Source: Peptococcaceae bacterium (lineage in GTDB: Bacteria; Bacillota; DSM-12270; Thermacetogeniales; Thermacetogeniaceae). Taken from it: 6,485 bases of DNA. The stretch spans positions 55,735 through 62,219 of the forward strand of contig PLQY01000089.1 in the NCBI GenBank assembly GCA_003160265.1, written 5' to 3'. The notes under the pieces were generated by a model, which did not search any database, was not told the DNA's origin, and was given only the letters and a program-made list of their open reading frames with translations. The position numbers were made by a program, and so were the translations under genes. Of this stretch, positions 1-6,077 are shown in pieces. Within the stretch, counting starts at the first letter, position 1; each line of letters starts with the position of its first letter.

Positions 1-20
1 AGCGGTGGGATAAGAGCGGC

Positions 21-84
21 TACGCCCCTAGTTAACTGGCTCTAAGCTTCAGTGGGGGCAACTGAAGCCAAGACCCAGTTGAAC
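21..84 (+). ncRNA. Structured RNA element (long hairpin with possible pseudoknot), identity unknown
   Basis: Seen directly: GCTTCAGT (46-53) and ACTGAAGC (61-68) form a perfect 8-bp stem with the 7-nt loop GGGGGCA. The stem continues outward through TCT/AGA (41-43 with 71-73), AACTGG/CCAGTT (34-39 with 75-80) and GTT/AAC (31-33 with 82-84), interrupted only by small internal loops and a bulged G81. That gives about 20 pairs. The loop bases GGGGC (55-59) are complementary to GCCCC at 24-28, which would make a pseudoknot. There is no T-run, so it is not an intrinsic terminator. The + strand is chosen because it precedes the + strand operon. I do not recognise a known riboswitch class. Inference only: it may be a cis-acting leader of the operon, or the 3' scaffold end of a TnpB-type guide RNA from an element lying left of the window. 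A 14-codon open tail in frame 1 ends at the TAA 43-45, inside the hairpin. Confidence 0.4.
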
Positions 85-99
85 GCCGGCAATCTGCAT

Positions 100-105
100 A
101 GGAGG
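100..105 (+). promoter_or_regulatory. Shine-Dalgarno sequence of the first pilin-like gene
   Basis: AGGAGG lies 10 nt before the ATG at 116. It is a full match to the anti-SD and sits downstream of the folded element, outside the predicted stems. It fixes the start of the first gene. No convincing -35/-10 promoter pair was seen in positions 1-99. Confidence 0.8.
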
Positions 106-115
106 TTGGAATTAA

Positions 116-505
116 ATGACATTTAGGTGGCAGAAGAGATCTTGTCAGAAACTTGTAATCTTGTTTTTGGCGATCATGGTATTTGCATCAATTTCAACCG
201 TTCCTGCCTGGGCGCAGGCCGATACTGGTGGAATAGCGCCAGTATCGGCAGCGCACTTTATAGCATCGCTACAGGGCCTGGGAAACAGGCTGTATAACAG
301 CGCCGCGCCAATAATTGACGTAGTTGCAAAGCTTGCTTTCGCGGCGATAGGCATATTTTTGATAGTCGCCATCTTTCTTGGCGCTAAAGCCCTTCGTTGG
401 ATTTTAGGAACAGCGTTGGCGATGGCCTTGGGTATCTTGATTTTTTACGGCGCGCCCTGGATCGTAGAGGTCATCAAGCATGTTGCTTTCAGCTTGCAGC
501 AATAG
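116..505 (+). CDS. Small secreted two-helix membrane protein, VirB2/TrbC-like pilin candidate
   Basis: This 129-residue protein has an N-terminal signal peptide: basic residues (R4, K7, R8, K12), a hydrophobic core at about 13-28, and a likely cleavage site after AWAQA near residue 35. The mature part of about 94 residues holds two hydrophobic segments (about 65-90 and 95-115) joined by a short basic turn containing K91 and R94. A cleaved signal plus two helices is the layout of VirB2/TrbC-type T4SS pilins. The size and the position upstream of prgI and virB4 also fit. Start choice: AGGAGG at 100-105 precedes the ATG by 10 nt. It is the first gene of the visible operon and lies 19 nt before a related second gene with which it shares the junction motif PAWA followed by DTGGI. 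An 11-bp perfect inverted repeat (218-249) sits in this junction. The function is inferred from architecture and context; no enzymatic motif is present. It could instead be a non-pilin accessory membrane protein. Confidence 0.7.
   Translation: MTFRWQKRSCQKLVILFLAIMVFASISTVPAWAQADTGGIAPVSAAHFIASLQGLGNRLYNSAAPIIDVVAKLAFAAIGIFLIVAIFLGAKALRWILGTALAMALGILIFYGAPWIVEVIKHVAFSLQQ
218..249 (+). repeat. 11-bp perfect inverted repeat inside the first pilin-like gene
   Basis: GCCGATACTGG (218-228) and CCAGTATCGGC (239-249) are exact reverse complements separated by 10 nt. The repeat lies in coding sequence at the predicted signal-peptide cleavage site and the start of the mature protein. It could form a hairpin in the mRNA, or it could be chance. 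No T-run follows, so it is not a terminator. Confidence 0.6.
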
Positions 506-524
506 GGGAGGATGATAGATAAAA

Positions 525-929
525 ATGCGAATCCTTAACACAACGAACACGGTAGCGTATTTCTGGGGAAAGTGGCGAGCGCTGCTGAACAATTTTTGGA
601 TCTTTGCTGCAGCGGCAGCAGCTTGCCTGATGTTTGCCGCTCCTGCATGGGCCGATACCGGTGGCATAACCGCGGTAACGGTTGATACGCTGGGCAGCGA
701 TTTGAAGACGATTGCAACTCAGTATCTGATGCCGCTCGGCGCAATTTGCATTCTGGTAACTTTGATCTGGACCGCTTTCTTAATGATCCTCTCTGCTCAC
801 AAGCCGGAGGAGCGCGCCAAGGCAATGGGCTCACTCCCGTATATCATCGGTGGCGGCCTGCTGCTGGGCGCAGCCCTGCTGGTAGCGGGTGTTATTGTGA
901 ATATGTGGGGAGTGTTTCCAACATCTTAA
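525..929 (+). CDS. Second VirB2/TrbC-like pilin candidate
   Basis: This 134-residue protein has a long N-terminal signal-like region: basic residues around K16 and R18, then an alanine-rich hydrophobic core at about 24-40, with likely cleavage after AWA at residue 43. Two hydrophobic helices follow (about 69-91 and 104-128), joined by a charged loop HKPEERAKAMGSLP. From knowledge of the family, a conserved charged loop of the type PEERAKAM between two helices is common in VirB2/TrbC-like proteins of Firmicute conjugation loci. The protein is therefore a better pilin match than its upstream neighbour. GGGGAGG (505-511) overlaps the end of the previous gene's stop codon and lies 13 nt before the ATG, which is slightly long. 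The residues PAWA-DTGGI recur at the same place in the upstream gene, suggesting tandem duplication or a two-subunit filament. Each copy retains a signal peptide and two helices. The pilin role is inferred from architecture and neighbours. Confidence 0.78.
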   Translation: MRILNTTNTVAYFWGKWRALLNNFWIFAAAAAACLMFAAPAWADTGGITAVTVDTLGSDLKTIATQYLMPLGAICILVTLIWTAFLMILSAHKPEERAKAMGSLPYIIGGGLLLGAALLVAGVIVNMWGVFPTS

Positions 930-955
930 CGATGGCCGCTCACACCAATTGCGCG

Positions 956-1015
956 AAAGGAGGATAGGCGCAGATCTCTCATCTATAGATACGGGATCTG
1001 CGCCTGATCATCATC
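956..1015 (+). promoter_or_regulatory. Hairpin separating the Shine-Dalgarno sequence from the prgI start
   Basis: AAAGGAGG (956-963) is the only strong ribosome binding site before the gene starting at 1016, yet 52 nt separate them. Between them AGGCGCAGATC (966-976) and GATCTGCGCCT (995-1005) form a perfect 11-bp stem with an 18-nt loop. When folded, only about 12 nt of unpaired sequence remains between the SD and the ATG, close to a normal spacing. An in-frame TAG at 986-988 rules out any longer form starting nearer the SD. SD sequences brought to their start codon by a hairpin are known, for example in phage T4 gene 38. That this happens here is inference. Confidence 0.6.
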
Positions 1016-1309
1016 ATGAGATCCTGGCCGGTGCCTGTTCAAATGACGGAAGACGAAAAGATGGTTGGCGGCGTTCTCACGCTGAAGCAGCTTGGCTATA
1101 TGCTTGCCGGTCTCGCTTTGGGGGGAACCGCCGCCGGCGTTTTCCGTCTGCCTGGTATCATGCGATTCGTGATTTATTTTGTCATTCAGGCTTTTGGTTT
1201 TGCCCTGGCGTTATGCCAGGTAAGCTACACGCCGTTGGACAATTATTTGATCAATGCCTGGCGATGGTGGCGTTCTCCGAGGCAGCTTGTTTTTCGAGGG
1301 GATGAGTAG
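1016..1309 (+). CDS. prgI: PrgI-family T4SS inner-membrane protein (VirB3-like position)
   Basis: This 97-residue protein shows the PrgI-family pattern. It has a short N-terminus with VPVQMTEDEK, then the LTLKQLGYMLAG stretch at about 21-32 leading into the first transmembrane helix (about 24-44). A second helix follows at about 47-68, then a conserved-looking cytoplasmic tail with PLDNYL and aromatic/basic residues (WRWWRSPRQ). In Gram-positive T4SS loci PrgI proteins take the place of VirB3 in the inner-membrane platform and sit beside the VirB4 ATPase, as here. The ATG at 1016 is chosen because the next ATG (residue 10) would remove the conserved VPVQ segment and an in-frame stop at 986-988 blocks upstream extension. 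The SD lies unusually far upstream behind a hairpin. The stop codon TAG is directly followed by the ATG of the next gene, indicating translational coupling. Confidence 0.85.
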   Translation: MRSWPVPVQMTEDEKMVGGVLTLKQLGYMLAGLALGGTAAGVFRLPGIMRFVIYFVIQAFGFALALCQVSYTPLDNYLINAWRWWRSPRQLVFRGDE

Positions 1310-2050
1310 ATGCTGGCGTTTACGATAACGATACTTACTATATCAGTTTTGGTTGGTGTCGGGACCTGGCTCTACCTCCGCTTCGATGCCGCCAGGCAAT
1401 TGGGAGAGGCCGCGCCTGTAGTTACGCTTGGAGCGGGAAATAAGAAGCAGATCAACGTCAAAAATATCTGGGGCATCGAGGACGTAAAACTCGGGGTGCT
1501 CATTCTTGAAGGCAATGGTTATTGCATAGTCTGCCGGGTATCCGCCGCCGATTTTTGGCTCCTCGCTGATTTCGAGCAGGACGATGTTGAAGACGCCGCT
1601 ACGGCGGCAATGAGGCAGATCTCGTTTCCGGTGCAGTGTCTGGTAACCTCTCAGGTGCTGGATACCCGCGCCGCGGTAGAGGAACTGCGTCAGGGTGCGG
1701 ACCGCCTTCCCGGCATGCTCAAAGAAATGGCCAATGCCCGGGCAGACTATCTAAACGCCATCGCCCGGGAAAAGGCCGCCTCGGCCCGGCAGGCCTACCT
1801 GGTGATACCCTACCATACGGTGCAGGGTTACGATCATGCTTTGAGAGAGTTGCAGGCTCGCGTGGTTAACCTGGCCAGCGCCCTGACGAGCGCCAAAGTC
1901 AGCATGGAAGTTTTATCGAGCGATGCCGCCGTGGATCTGCTGGGACACCTGATCAACCGCGGCAGGACCTGGAGGCCCAGCGATGCTGTCCGTAACGGAG
2001 CAATGAGCTTCTATCACGTTAGCGAGAGGAGCAGCGCCGCCAATGGGTAG
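1310..2050 (+). CDS. One-TM protein with a TraC/VirB4 N-terminal-like domain
   Basis: This 246-residue protein has a single N-terminal membrane helix (about 4-23), followed by a soluble part presumed cytoplasmic. The pattern NIWGIEDVKLGVLILEGN at about 52-69, an alpha/beta segment around ISFPVQCLVTSQVLDTR (104-120), a long charged and probably helical stretch (about 121-165) and a final segment with an ELQARVVNLASAL-type helix (about 180-215) resemble the N-terminal domain of TraC-type T4SS ATPases. No Walker A or B motif is present, so it cannot be an ATPase by itself. It begins right after the prgI stop codon with GAGGGG (1296-1301) as SD and overlaps the VirB4 gene by 8 nt (ATGGGTAG at 2043-2050). 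That places it as a partner of PrgI and VirB4, possibly anchoring the ATPase at the membrane. The assignment is by pattern recognition and context. A conserved protein of unknown function specific to this T4SS class is the alternative. Confidence 0.6.
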   Translation: MLAFTITILTISVLVGVGTWLYLRFDAARQLGEAAPVVTLGAGNKKQINVKNIWGIEDVKLGVLILEGNGYCIVCRVSAADFWLLADFEQDDVEDAATAAMRQISFPVQCLVTSQVLDTRAAVEELRQGADRLPGMLKEMANARADYLNAIAREKAASARQAYLVIPYHTVQGYDHALRELQARVVNLASALTSAKVSMEVLSSDAAVDLLGHLINRGRTWRPSDAVRNGAMSFYHVSERSSAANG

Positions 2051-3851
2051 GAAAAAGAAGATAGCAGATATTCAACAGGACACTCTCACGCAGCATACCC
2101 TGCGCATTCACGACCTCTTCGCTCCGGACAGTCTTTCGATCGAGTACGACCACCTCAGGCTGGGCCACCGATACACGCGTATCTATGCTCTGCATGCTAT
2201 CCCCCGTCGAGTGCGGGTGGGGTGGCTTGATGAAGTGTTCGACGCCGGAGATGTCGATCTATCGGTTCAAATCGTGCCGGTTCCTGACAGAGATGTGATC
2301 AGAACGCTGATCAGCAAGGAGAACACCGCGCAATCGCAGCTTATTCTGGACCAGAAATCCGGGAACATCTCCCGGTTGCCGGAGTTAGAGACGCAGGTGG
2401 GTGATTATCGCGCCTTGCGGGAGGCGATCCAACTCGGGCAAGACCGGCTGTACTACCTGACTTTTCTGATCGCTGTCCATGGCAGCGCTCCGGAGGAGCT
2501 GCGCAAACGCTGCGATGTGGTAGAGACCGTCTTAGCCAGGCGCGGAGTGCTGCCCCGGATGCTGATAATGAATAGGCAGGTGGAAGGGTTCAGAGGGATA
2601 TTGCCGTTGGCGAGAAATTCTCTGCATGATTACGAACGGAACCTGACCTCCGGAGCGACAGCCTGCTGCTTGCCAATGGCCGTGTCCAGCGGTGGGCATT
2701 CTACCGGGGTCATGCTTGGTGTCAACCTGTTTACGAAAACTCCGGTGTTCCTCGATCGGTTTGCCGGAGAGCATGTGATCAGCAACCCGCACATGTTCAT
2801 TTGCGGAGAGACCGGGTCGGGCAAGAGCGTCAGCAAGCGGGAGATCATGTTGCTCGAAGCATACCGCGGCACCAAAATCGCCGACATCGATCCTGAGGGC
2901 GAGGATACCTACTTCATCAAATCTATCGGCGGACAGGTGATTTCCTTACGTCCGGGGCGTTTCTCGGGAATGAATCCCCTGGAAGTGGAACCGGAGCTTG
3001 ACGAGAACGAACGCCTGACGGTAAATGTCTTATCAAAGGTCGAAGACGCCCGCGCTCTGGTGGGTTCGGTGTTCAACTATTATCAGCAGAACGGTATGGG
3101 TGTGGTAGAAGCGGCTCTGCTGGAAGAAGCGGTCCGTGAGGACTACCGTGAGCGGGGCATTACTGACGATCCGGAATCTCTCTTCGAGCATGGATTAAAA
3201 AAGCCCATGCCCACACTGAGCAGCGTCCGGGAGCAGATCATGAAAAAGCCCAATGGAAGCAGATTGGCGGATGCGATGACGCCACTTCTGGCGGGCGGTA
3301 CGGTGGGGATGTTTGACGGGCAGACATCAGCGCACCTGGCGGATGTGCCGGCCATCGGATTTGATTTATCCGCTCTCAGCGGAGACTTTCCGCGACTGAT
3401 TTCGATCTGCGCCGCTCTGAACTGGCTCTGGCAGACATTCGCGCAGAAGGGCGGGAAGAAAGTGCCGAAATCTATTACCGTAGATGAGACCTGGATGTTC
3501 ATGCGCCAGCCTGAAGCCGCGCTTTACCTGGAGACCCTGGCGCGCCGCGGCAGAAAACACGGTTGTGGGTTGACTATTGCCACGCAGAAATTCCAGGAGT
3601 TCTCCGACACCAAGGAAGGCCTGGCGGTAATTGATTCTTGCGCAACCCGGTTGATACTGAAGCAGGAAGATCATGCCGTGCAGGCGGTGATCGACTATTT
3701 CAAACTGGCTAGCGGTTGTGCAGGGATGCTGACTCATGCCAAGCCCGGCCAGGGCGTTTTATGCGCCTCTGGACAAACGACTGCCTTGCAGGTACAGCCG
3801 GCGCCGTTTGAGTGGGATTTTGTGGAGACGAAGCTGAGAGCGAGGTCATAA
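2043..3851 (+). CDS. virB4: VirB4-type conjugative transfer ATPase
   Basis: This 602-residue ATPase powers T4SS assembly and DNA/protein translocation from the cytoplasmic face of the membrane. The N-terminal VirB4-like domain spans about 20-240, with a GHRYTRIYALHAIPRR segment at about 41-56. The Walker A motif is GETGSGKS at 255-262 (catalytic K261). The segment DIDPEGED (281-288) follows, then GMFDGQTS (422-429), the Walker B motif SITVDE at 477-482 with D481 and E482, the arginine-rich ARRGRKHG (500-507) and IATQKFQEF beginning at 512. All are in the order expected for VirB4/TraE. The length of about 600 residues matches the shorter VirB4 proteins of clostridial conjugative elements (CD1110-like) rather than the roughly 800-residue proteobacterial form. 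GAGGAG (2026-2031) precedes the ATG by 11 nt, and the start overlaps the upstream gene by 8 nt. All catalytic motifs look intact. There is no membrane helix, so membrane contact probably comes from PrgI and the upstream one-TM protein. Confidence 0.95.
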   Translation: MGRKKKIADIQQDTLTQHTLRIHDLFAPDSLSIEYDHLRLGHRYTRIYALHAIPRRVRVGWLDEVFDAGDVDLSVQIVPVPDRDVIRTLISKENTAQSQLILDQKSGNISRLPELETQVGDYRALREAIQLGQDRLYYLTFLIAVHGSAPEELRKRCDVVETVLARRGVLPRMLIMNRQVEGFRGILPLARNSLHDYERNLTSGATACCLPMAVSSGGHSTGVMLGVNLFTKTPVFLDRFAGEHVISNPHMFICGETGSGKSVSKREIMLLEAYRGTKIADIDPEGEDTYFIKSIGGQVISLRPGRFSGMNPLEVEPELDENERLTVNVLSKVEDARALVGSVFNYYQQNGMGVVEAALLEEAVREDYRERGITDDPESLFEHGLKKPMPTLSSVREQIMKKPNGSRLADAMTPLLAGGTVGMFDGQTSAHLADVPAIGFDLSALSGDFPRLISICAALNWLWQTFAQKGGKKVPKSITVDETWMFMRQPEAALYLETLARRGRKHGCGLTIATQKFQEFSDTKEGLAVIDSCATRLILKQEDHAVQAVIDYFKLASGCAGMLTHAKPGQGVLCASGQTTALQVQPAPFEWDFVETKLRARS

Positions 3852-3856
3852 TCTTG
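3842..3856 (+). promoter_or_regulatory. GAGGT ribosome binding site and TTG start of the TrbL-like gene
   Basis: GAGGT (3842-3846) lies 7 nt before TTG at 3854, and both fall at the end of the virB4 gene (stop 3849-3851). From this TTG the protein opens as a classical signal peptide beginning with two arginines. The in-frame ATG at 3812 has no SD and would place an acidic 14-residue extension in front of the signal peptide, so it is not preferred. Confidence 0.65.
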
Positions 3857-6037
3857 CGGCGAGCATCAGCGATCTGTCTGGTTGTTGTCATAGCCGTGCT
3901 GCTGCTGTTCTCTGCCGCCCTGCCCGGTTTTGCCGCTGGAACCGGCACCTGGTCGGCCAGCTATGATTCGAACAACAACTGCATCGATGTCGCTGCCACT
4001 CCTCCCGCCGGGCCTAATATCGGAACCACAGTGGTATGGTGGGACGCTGCGAATGCTGACAACATGCAGATTGCTGTGGCGGACTCCGATGCCAATCCAT
4101 TGACTCTTTCCATCACTTCGACCATGATTCAGCAAGCACTGGGGATTGGGGCGCCGGCGACTGGAAATCAGTATGTTGTGCAGGTCTATTTTGTAAATAA
4201 TCTCGGTACTATATCCGGCTACGGGGGGCAGGCTACCGTAACCTGGGGAGATCAAAACTCTGGCACGGCACAGGGAACCGCTCCCGTAGGCAGTGGCGCT
4301 TCAAGTTCTGGCACCACCACTTCCAAGGACACCGGGGGGTTGTTTGAAACCATTATCGCTGACCTCGTCAATGTTCCTGTCAATATGATCGAGAGCTTGT
4401 TTGAAGCAGGTGGCTTTCAAACACTGGACAAGCTGATCTTCCAGCAGGGGCTGACCGCTCAGCAAATACAGAGCTTGCCATGGGAGAGCAATGAGCCACC
4501 GCAGATAGTGTCTGACTGGTTCCTGGCGATGTGCGCAATCACCATCCCATTTTTCCTGATTGCCGTGATCGTGAGCGCCTACAGATTTCTCTACGGAGCA
4601 GCAAACCCAGCCGCCAGGTCGGAAGCGATGGAGTCAATCCAGCGCTGGTTCCTGGCCATCGGGATCATTGTCATAACTCCGTTGTTGTTACACGTGCTGA
4701 TGTGGGCGTCGTCCATTATGATCACCGGCATTACGGGGGCGTTCGGAGATGTAGCGACCAAATACGGGGCGACATTTACTACCGGCTCCTGGGCGCAGAT
4801 GACTTTCTCGGGAAAGATCAGCTTGGCCGGAGTGCAGATCGACACCGGATCGATTCTGGGAAACGCCATCGTCAGTTTGTTTCTGGCGTTTCTTTTTGGG
4901 TATATCAACGTTATCTTCATCATCCGTGGATTGGCGCTTACCGTGATGTTTGCCTTCACGCCGATCATGGCTCTTTTCTGGGCAATGAACAAGAGGACCA
5001 CTGCCGTGGTAGTCTGGCTGGGGGAAATAGCGTCGAACGTGTTTTTGCCGGTGGCATACGCCTTGGTGCTTACCACTCTCATGTTGATAATCAACCTGGG
5101 AGCAACGAGTTGGATAACTATTGTGGTCATGCTGTATGCCAGTATTCCGATTGCAGAAACGATTAGAAAAGCCCTGCAATCGGTAATTGCGCAGGGAGCA
5201 GGTGGTGGCGAAGAACGTGGCGCTCTAGGAGCGATGGCGACCATGATGGGCGTGGGCGCTCTCATGGGTTTAGGTAATGTAGGCAGGGCAACCTTTGGGA
5301 GCACGCCGATAAGAACTGGTGGCAATACACCGACTGTAAAAAGACAGAACGGGCCTCAGACCACAACAAGCCGCCAGATCGATTTCGGGGCGCGGGAAAG
5401 ATGGTCTACCGGGCCTGCGGGTGAATCTTCTGGCGGTGCAGGCGCAAGCAGCGCGGAATTGCCAGGCAATAGTTCTTCGAGAAGCGCTGGTTTGGCGCCG
5501 CACGACGGTAGTGCTTGCCTGGTAGGGGATAACATCTCTGGTGGACCGCCACAGCAAATGGGCGCCTATCATTTCCAAGGCAATGCCCAGAGTGCTGAGG
5601 GCAAATCTGATCCTGCCCCCGCCGGCCGGCATGAGAAGGCAGTCAGGTTTGGCAATGCTGTGGGGACGGTAGCCGGCATAGGCGCCGCAGCCGTACTTGG
5701 CATGGCGGCGATAGGTATTCCGGGAGCAGGGGTTTTAGCAGCTCCAGTGTCCCGTGTTATTGGTGTCAGCACAAGATTCGTAGCCACAGGAGCGCATTTG
5801 GCGGGTGGCCATGTGGCAAGCAAGGCCGGCCAGAGTTTGCAAAAGGCCGCCCGGGGAGGGAATAAATTTGCCCGGGTGGCAATCGGGGCTGGTCAAAAAA
5901 TCTCCAGTATGTCACAAAAGGTCATATCTCATCCATTTACCCAGCATGCAGCCACAGTGGTTCATGCTGGTGTCCACCCAAAAAGCGCAGTGCAGAAAGC
6001 GAGATACAGGGATAACGGTGACTACAGTCTTTTGTGA
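3854..6037 (+). CDS. VirB6/TrbL-like polytopic channel protein with secreted N-terminal domain
   Basis: This protein has 727 residues from the TTG start. Residues 1-28 form a signal peptide (RR, hydrophobic core, cleavage near GFAA). Residues about 29-131 are a polar segment with alternating beta-like pattern (TTVVWWDA, YVVQVYFVNN, ATVTW), probably an Ig/Fn3-like extracellular domain. A Gly/Ser/Thr linker (about 132-158) leads to an amphipathic region starting DTGGLFETII. Five or six transmembrane helices follow (about 223-246, 266-290, 333-355, 357-377, 393-414, 418-436). The C-terminal tail of nearly 290 residues is rich in Gly, Ser and Ala. It has a second hydrophobic stretch at about 601-636 and a basic end. 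A membrane core of this kind immediately after virB4 is the VirB6/TrbL position, where the protein forms part of the inner-membrane channel. Sequence identity to TrbL is not evident by eye; the call rests on topology, size and context. Topology is unsettled: a cleaved signal with an even number of helices would put the tail outside. Confidence 0.78.
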   Translation: MRRASAICLVVVIAVLLLFSAALPGFAAGTGTWSASYDSNNNCIDVAATPPAGPNIGTTVVWWDAANADNMQIAVADSDANPLTLSITSTMIQQALGIGAPATGNQYVVQVYFVNNLGTISGYGGQATVTWGDQNSGTAQGTAPVGSGASSSGTTTSKDTGGLFETIIADLVNVPVNMIESLFEAGGFQTLDKLIFQQGLTAQQIQSLPWESNEPPQIVSDWFLAMCAITIPFFLIAVIVSAYRFLYGAANPAARSEAMESIQRWFLAIGIIVITPLLLHVLMWASSIMITGITGAFGDVATKYGATFTTGSWAQMTFSGKISLAGVQIDTGSILGNAIVSLFLAFLFGYINVIFIIRGLALTVMFAFTPIMALFWAMNKRTTAVVVWLGEIASNVFLPVAYALVLTTLMLIINLGATSWITIVVMLYASIPIAETIRKALQSVIAQGAGGGEERGALGAMATMMGVGALMGLGNVGRATFGSTPIRTGGNTPTVKRQNGPQTTTSRQIDFGARERWSTGPAGESSGGAGASSAELPGNSSSRSAGLAPHDGSACLVGDNISGGPPQQMGAYHFQGNAQSAEGKSDPAPAGRHEKAVRFGNAVGTVAGIGAAAVLGMAAIGIPGAGVLAAPVSRVIGVSTRFVATGAHLAGGHVASKAGQSLQKAARGGNKFARVAIGAGQKISSMSQKVISHPFTQHAATVVHAGVHPKSAVQKARYRDNGDYSLL

Positions 6038-6066
6038 ACATCCCGGAACCGGGGCGTTTTCTTTTT
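6036..6066 (+). terminator. Possible intrinsic terminator or attenuator inside the operon
   Basis: Immediately at the stop of the TrbL-like gene, CCCG (6042-6045) and CGGG (6050-6053) pair around a GAAC loop. The stem extends through T6041-G6054, an A-C mismatch, and GAAC (6036-6039) with GTTT (6056-6059). The T-rich run TTTTCTTTTT (6057-6066) follows. It resembles a Rho-independent terminator, though the GC core is short. The next gene starts only about 11 nt later, so it would lower rather than abolish downstream expression, or act only conditionally. Confidence 0.4.
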
Positions 6067-6077
6067 GAAGGGGATGG

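Noticed and set aside
1..45. Open frame 1 reading SGGIRAATPLVNWL then TAA, a possible 3' end of an upstream gene
   Set aside because: Only 14 codons are visible, the frame could be open by chance, and I do not recognise the peptide. It is mentioned only as context for the folded element.
930..955. Possible promoter between the second pilin-like gene and prgI
   Set aside because: No -35/-10 pair with acceptable spacing was found. The gap is better explained by the SD and hairpin arrangement that follows.
1204..1220. Small hairpin CCTGGC-gttat-GCCAGG inside prgI
   Set aside because: Only 6 bp, inside a conserved coding region, with no T-run. Stems of this size are expected by chance.
949..1305. 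118-codon open frame starting at TTG 949, overlapping prgI in another frame
   Set aside because: Its start lies upstream of the SD at 956-963, the translation has no plausible protein character, and the overlapping frame gives a clear PrgI-family protein.
4531..5166. 211-codon + strand open frame in a second frame within the TrbL-like gene
   Set aside because: The composition is His/Arg/Ser-rich and unlike a folded protein, and the in-phase membrane protein explains the sequence.
4591..5325. 244-codon open frame on the minus strand
   Set aside because: It is antisense to the membrane core of the TrbL-like gene. Long antisense frames over hydrophobic coding sequence are common, and no SD or family signature supports it.
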